A stretch of DNA of 5,180 nucleotides from an uncultured Eubacteriales bacterium (GTDB taxonomy: Bacteria; Bacillota; Clostridia; Oscillospirales; Oscillospiraceae), in NCBI GenBank assembly GCA_900546485.1, contig URDK01000127.1, positions 1 through 5,180 of the forward strand. The letters run 5' to 3'. Below are positions 4,619 through 5,180 of the stretch, piece after piece (position 1 is the first letter of the stretch; the number at the start of each line of letters is the position of its first letter). The notes below the pieces were generated by a model. It searched no databases. It worked only from the letters and a program-made list of their open reading frames with translations, and had not been told where the DNA came from. The position numbers and the translations under genes are program-made.

Positions 4619-5180
4619 GCATGAACACGAGCACTGCGAATGCTGCTGCGGCCACGAGCATCATCACGAGCACAGCCATGAGCACAGCCATGAGCATCAG
4701 CATCAGCATGAGCATGAGCATCATCACGAGCACGAGCATTGCCACGACGACGGCTGCGGCTGCGGGCATGAGCACCATCACCACGGCTCCGGCGGCCTGA
4801 AGACGGCGGTTATACGTCTCGTCGCGGCGGCGCTGCTCTTTGCGGCGTCTTATCTCATCCCCGAGGGACTTCCCCGCCGGCTTTTCCTGCTGCTGCCCTA
4901 TCTCGTTGCGGGATACGACGTGCTCTGGAGCGCCCTGCGCGGCATAGTTCGCGGGCATGTTTTCGACGAAAACTTCCTCATGGCCGTCGCGACGGTGGGC
5001 GCGGTGGCGCTCGGCGACATGAGCGAGGCCGTGGCGGTCATGGTATTCTACCAGCTGGGCGCGCTCTTTGAGGAATACGCCGTGGGCCGCAGCCGCGGGA
5101 GCATAAAGGCTCTGATGGACCTGCGCCCCGACCGCGCGAAGCTCGAGCGGGACGGCGCGGTGGTCTCCGTGGCGCCGGAT
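4605..5180 (+). CDS. Heavy-metal P1B-type ATPase with His-rich tail (partial)
   Basis: The first 192 residues of a metal-exporting ATPase; the reading frame is open to the window end, so the phosphorylation and ATP-binding domains are outside. The start ATG 4605 lies inside the end of the repressor gene (14-base overlap), with AGGAGG 8 bases upstream, giving tight cotranslation. Residues 5-60 contain 26 His and 7 Cys, mostly alternating Glu-His, in place of the usual CxxC-bearing HMA domain. Hydrophobic helices follow at about 68-86, 93-111, 123-137 and 141-156. FDENFLMAVA (120-129), EAVAVMVFYQLG (141-152) and the start of the actuator domain (RSRGSIKALMDLRPD, 162-176) are typical of Zn/Cd/Co-type P1B ATPases. 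The His tail favours Zn(II), Cd(II) or Co(II) over Cu(I). The metal-binding helix that would settle specificity is not visible. Confidence 0.92.
   Translation, partial: MSTSEHEHEHCECCCGHEHHHEHSHEHSHEHQHQHEHEHHHEHEHCHDDGCGCGHEHHHHGSGGLKTAVIRLVAAALLFAASYLIPEGLPRRLFLLLPYLVAGYDVLWSALRGIVRGHVFDENFLMAVATVGAVALGDMSEAVAVMVFYQLGALFEEYAVGRSRGSIKALMDLRPDRAKLERDGAVVSVAPD
4656..4733 (+). repeat. Coding tandem repeats in the His-rich tail
   Basis: The His-rich stretch is built from GAG-CAY units. The 18-mer GAGCATCATCACGAGCAC occurs at 4656-4673 and again at 4716-4733, exactly 60 bp apart, and GAGCACAGCCAT is perfectly tandem at 4668-4679 and 4680-4691. All repeats are in frame (multiples of 3), so copy changes would lengthen or shorten the metal-binding tail without a frameshift. 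These are coding repeats, not a CRISPR array. Confidence 0.8.

Noticed and set aside
4656..4733. Repeats resembling a CRISPR array or a minisatellite
   Set aside because: The units are 12-18 bp, in frame, without regular unique spacers, and encode the metal-binding tail.
4578..4958. Minus-strand ORF with Met/Leu/Val repeats opposite the His-rich tail
   Set aside because: The complement of GAG-CAY codons reads as Met/Leu/Val, so the apparent hydrophobic repeats are an artefact of the ATPase coding repeats.

Overview
The window is a compact bacterial chromosome segment with G+C-rich coding DNA, A+T-rich intergenic regions and strong AGGAGG-type ribosome binding sites. Gene content (SsnA-type aminohydrolase, YheO-like PAS regulator, CodB-type NCS1 permease, ArsR plus His-rich P-type ATPase) suggests an anaerobic, probably gut-associated Firmicute (Oscillospiraceae-like) or a Synergistota member. 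That placement is inference from gene style, not a taxonomic marker.

Layout from left to right. Positions 1-55 (minus) hold the first 18 codons of a gene whose N-terminus resembles clostridial diaminopropionate ammonia-lyase; an A+T-rich promoter region with a 7-bp-arm palindrome lies in front of it. Positions 190-1524 (minus) encode a complete SsnA aminohydrolase. Divergent from it, 1689-2339 (plus) encodes a YheO/DauR-like PAS-HTH regulator. The shared intergenic region has a perfect 15-bp palindrome over the regulator's likely -10, a candidate operator. A strong hairpin terminator at 2355-2394 ends the regulator gene. Convergent to it is a minus-strand two-gene operon: a CodB-like NCS1 nucleobase permease (2587-3885) followed one base later by a 63-residue two-helix membrane protein (2394-2585). 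The permease has a near-consensus promoter (4099-4127) and a leader of about 205 nt rich in hairpins. Divergent from this, on the plus strand, is a metal-resistance operon: a consensus promoter with two nearly identical 18-bp operators, an ArsR/SmtB repressor with two potential metal sites (4262-4618), and the overlapping start of a heavy-metal P1B ATPase with a His/Cys-rich tail (4605 to the window end).

How the parts may work together. SsnA and diaminopropionate ammonia-lyase belong to the gene set associated with anaerobic purine/uric-acid breakdown in gut bacteria. The regulator and nucleobase permease fit the same job: import, deamination or ring opening, with local control. The right-hand arsR-ATPase pair is a separate, self-contained Zn/Cd/Co-type efflux module. 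I saw no tRNA, rRNA, CRISPR array, insertion sequence or attachment site. The most interesting unexplained items are the structured permease leader, the coupled two-helix microprotein and the three palindromic operator candidates.
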